Below, one piece after another: positions 5,736-7,598 of a stretch of 7,598 nucleotides of DNA; position 1 is the stretch's first letter; every line of letters starts with the position of its first letter. The notes under the pieces are model-generated. The model made no database searches, had not been told where the DNA came from, and worked only from the letters and a program-made list of their open reading frames with translations. This stretch comes from CAZLBV01 sp964557845. Lineage in GTDB: Bacteria; Acidobacteriota; Aminicenantia; Aminicenantales; Aminicenantaceae. The stretch lies in contig CAZLBV010000169.1 of NCBI GenBank assembly GCA_964557845.1, forward strand, positions 1 to 7,598. Direction: 5' to 3'. A program made the position numbers and the translations under genes.

Positions 5736-6596
5736 TTAATAAAATTCTTCTAAAATTCCTTCTAAATCTTTATTTTCTCGTTTTCTCTTGAACAAAGGTT
5801 CCTTATCCTTATCCAATCCAGTTTGTTCTTCATAGGTTTTCCTTCGGCTTTGGAAAATGATTCCTATCGGAATTTTGTCACCCCATTCCAGAGCTTTTTG
5901 AAAGGCTGCTTCCCGGTCAAAGGGATCATAGGGTTCGTCTTCCAGCCGGTACACTCTTTTTGCATACCAATCATAGGTATTGACCTTATTGAAAGAAACA
6001 CAGGGCTGCAGAATTTCCAAAAGAGAAAAACCCTTATTCTTAACGGATTTTATCATAAGATCCTTTAAATGTTCCATCTCTTTAGCGTATCCCCGAGCTA
6101 CAAAGCTGCATTTGCTGGCAACAGCTAGGGCCAACGGCCTTTCAGGACAAAGGACGTTTCCTTCAGGAGTGGTTCCGGTCACTATGTTTTCATCAGAAGT
6201 GGGGGAAGGTTGTCCCTTAGTCAATCCATATATTTGATTGTTATGGACAAAATAAGTCATATCGATATTTCTTCGCATAGCATGAATAAAATGATTCCCT
6301 CCTTCAGCATAGCCGTCTCCATCACCACCGTCAGCGATCACAATAAGATCGTGATTGGCGATCTTGGCTCCGGTGGCTACCGGTAAGGTTCTCCCATGCA
6401 GTCCGTTAAAGGTATTGCAAAGTAAATAATGCGGCAGCTTGGCAGCCTGTCCTATCCCTGAAACCATTAGTATTTCCTCTGGTTTGCGGTCCATTTCCGC
6501 CAGAGCCTTTTTCCATGCATTCAATATGCCGAAATTACCGCATCCCGGGCACCAGGCAATGGGATCACTGCTGTTAAAACTTTCTATCTTTGTCAT
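5736..6596 (-). CDS. korB: 2-oxoacid:ferredoxin oxidoreductase, beta subunit (KorB-like)
   Basis: The thiamine-pyrophosphate subunit of an enzyme that oxidatively decarboxylates a 2-oxoacid (2-oxoglutarate or similar) to acyl-CoA with reduction of ferredoxin. In 286 residues it shows CPGCG (16-20), HGRTLPVATG (67-76), the TPP motif GDGDG (91-95) to NN (119-120), MRRN (107-110), IYGLTKGQPSP (122-132) and the late cysteine of LQPCV (C199). C16, C19 and C199 fit iron-sulfur ligands. The cysteine usual in the GIGC segment is replaced by Q50, while C60 lies 10 residues on. An in-frame GTG at 6605 is possible, but GAGGTGA (6608-6602) points to ATG at 6596. It lies 5 bp after korA, so translation is probably coupled. 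The substrate is inferred from family resemblance only. Confidence 0.9.
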   Translation of the reverse strand: MTKIESFNSSDPIAWCPGCGNFGILNAWKKALAEMDRKPEEILMVSGIGQAAKLPHYLLCNTFNGLHGRTLPVATGAKIANHDLIVIADGGDGDGYAEGGNHFIHAMRRNIDMTYFVHNNQIYGLTKGQPSPTSDENIVTGTTPEGNVLCPERPLALAVASKCSFVARGYAKEMEHLKDLMIKSVKNKGFSLLEILQPCVSFNKVNTYDWYAKRVYRLEDEPYDPFDREAAFQKALEWGDKIPIGIIFQSRRKTYEEQTGLDKDKEPLFKRKRENKDLEGILEEFY

Positions 6597-6599
6597 TTT

Positions 6600-6609
6600 G
6601 ATCACCTCT
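6600..6609 (-). promoter_or_regulatory. Shine-Dalgarno of korB overlapping the korA stop
   Basis: AGAGGTGATC on the minus strand closely matches the anti-Shine-Dalgarno AGGAGGTGATC. It contains the TGA stop of korA (6604-6602) and ends 3 bases before the korB ATG at 6596. This arrangement suggests coupled translation and rules against the upstream GTG at 6605, which lies inside it. Confidence 0.7.
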
Positions 6610-7598
6610 TTTTTTCTATAAGCTGGACCAATTCCTGTGGTGAAAAGGGACGTCCATCATATTTAAGCAGCCTTTTTTCGATAGATATTCCTGTCTCCAT
6701 TCTTAAAAATTTGGAGAATTGACTGGTGGCGTTGTTTTCTACGGTAATTAGATCAGCCTTTTCTTTTATCTCAGGAGGGAAGCTATCTTCCCGCATGGGA
6801 TATATTTCACTGAAATGGATATATCCGATATTAAAATCTTTTTTTCGAAGCTGTTGAACAGCTTCCTCCACCACTCCTAAGGTAGATCCCCAGCAAACTA
6901 CATACTGTTTGGCTTTTTTATCAGGAAATATTTTAGGAAGGAACATTTCTTTTTTCAATCCTTTCATTTTTTTCAGTCGCTTATTCACCATATTTCGACG
7001 GACTTCCGCGCTTTCTGTGATATGGCCTTCCTCAGTATGTTCGTCACTATCCGCATATAGAACCTGATCGGGGGTTCCGGGAAGGATTCGTGGCGAGATC
7101 CCTGATTTAGTGAGCTTATATCTTTTATATTGATATGGGGAAATGACCTCCAAATCCTTGCCGGAAATGATACTCTGAGGGTCGTTGTATTTTATGTCCA
7201 GCTTAAAGGGCTCCACTGTCCAAGATGAATCATTAAGATATTGATCTCCCAGAACAAATACAGGAATTTGGTATTTTTCTGCTAAATAGAAGGACTTGAT
7301 GATAAGATGAAATGCTTCATCCGGGGAGGATGGAGCAAAGATGACCCGAGGGAATTCACCATGACCGCAGTGGGCAACAAATAGAAGATCGGCCTGTTCG
7401 GTTCTGGTAGGAAGTCCGGTAGCCGGGGCGGGCCGCTGGCAGTCAACGATAACTAGAGGAGTTTCTGTCATTCCTGCGAGACTGATCCCTTCGATCATAA
7501 GGGCCAGCCCTCCACCAGAGGTAGCTGTCATAGCTCTAGCACCGGCAAATGATGCCCCTATGGCCATATTGACCGCTGATATTTCATCTTCAGCCTGT
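6602..7598 (-). CDS. korA: 2-oxoacid:ferredoxin oxidoreductase, alpha subunit (KorA-like), N-terminus beyond right edge
   Basis: 331 codons are visible, and the frame is open to the right edge, so the true start lies outside; an ATG at 7567 is internal, because QAEDE and the family's next residues lie before it. Visible landmarks are AEDEISAVNMAIGASFAGAR (2-21), TSGGGLALMIEGISLAGMTE (26-45), QRPAPATGLPTRTEQADL (54-71), HGEFPR (79-84), DSDEHTEEGH (183-192) and the late WGSTLGVVEEAV (236-247). Family members are often fused gamma-alpha proteins of about 550-620 residues, which would put more than 200 residues beyond the window. Partner of KorB for the same reaction. The operon promoter must also lie off the right edge. 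Confidence 0.92.
   Translation of the reverse strand, partial: QAEDEISAVNMAIGASFAGARAMTATSGGGLALMIEGISLAGMTETPLVIVDCQRPAPATGLPTRTEQADLLFVAHCGHGEFPRVIFAPSSPDEAFHLIIKSFYLAEKYQIPVFVLGDQYLNDSSWTVEPFKLDIKYNDPQSIISGKDLEVISPYQYKRYKLTKSGISPRILPGTPDQVLYADSDEHTEEGHITESAEVRRNMVNKRLKKMKGLKKEMFLPKIFPDKKAKQYVVCWGSTLGVVEEAVQQLRKKDFNIGYIHFSEIYPMREDSFPPEIKEKADLITVENNATSQFSKFLRMETGISIEKRLLKYDGRPFSPQELVQLIEKKR

Noticed and set aside
5376..5753. Plus-strand ORF of 125 codons across the superoxide reductase and rubredoxin genes
   Set aside because: Shadow of two clearly recognised minus-strand genes, and it reads through both their start regions.

Overview
The window looks like chromosomal DNA from a Gram-negative, mainly anaerobic or microaerophilic bacterium. 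The central carbon enzyme is a ferredoxin-linked 2-oxoacid oxidoreductase. Cytosolic superoxide is handled by a rubredoxin/superoxide reductase pair. The exported proteins (a lipoprotein Cu/Zn superoxide dismutase and a c-type cytochrome of the P460 family) imply a periplasm exposed to oxygen and nitrogen radicals. The DNA is AT-rich by eye. I cannot assign a phylum from sequence alone. There is no sign of phage, insertion sequence, CRISPR array, rRNA or tRNA.

Layout. (1) Positions 1-612, minus strand: the 5' part of a DtxR/MntR-type metal-sensor protein with an N-terminal membrane anchor; it runs off the left edge. (2) Positions 613-821: a 209-bp gap with a candidate promoter for that gene and a plus-strand hairpin followed by a T run that has no obvious plus-strand gene before it. 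(3) Positions 1918-822, minus strand: a two-gene operon, cytochrome P460-like then sodC. (4) Positions 1919-2301: a divergent intergenic region with a sigma70-like promoter for the P460-sodC operon and a sigma54-like -24/-12 element for the plus-strand operon. (5) Positions 2302-5055, plus strand: a membrane-anchored PQQ-dependent sugar dehydrogenase-type beta-propeller, a ferric reductase/NADPH oxidase-like heme-flavin membrane protein, and a 55-residue secreted or membrane micropeptide. (6) Positions 7598-5126, minus strand: korA (partial), korB, rubredoxin, superoxide reductase. It converges on the plus operon with a 70-bp gap.

How the parts fit. The window reads as an oxidative and nitrosative defence and redox neighbourhood. 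Superoxide is handled twice: in the envelope by SodC and in the cytosol by superoxide reductase fed by rubredoxin. The latter is co-transcribed with an oxygen-sensitive iron-sulfur oxidoreductase. The P460 cytochrome (family substrates hydroxylamine and NO) is paired with SodC, which would remove the superoxide that turns NO into peroxynitrite. The plus-strand operon would move electrons through the membrane: NAD(P)H to FAD to two hemes in the flavocytochrome, alongside a periplasmic dehydrogenase-like propeller. The functional links between operons are inference from position.

Two short real genes deserve attention because ORF length filters miss or mis-start them: rubredoxin at 5562-5720 (52 aa) and the GTG-started micropeptide at 4888-5055.
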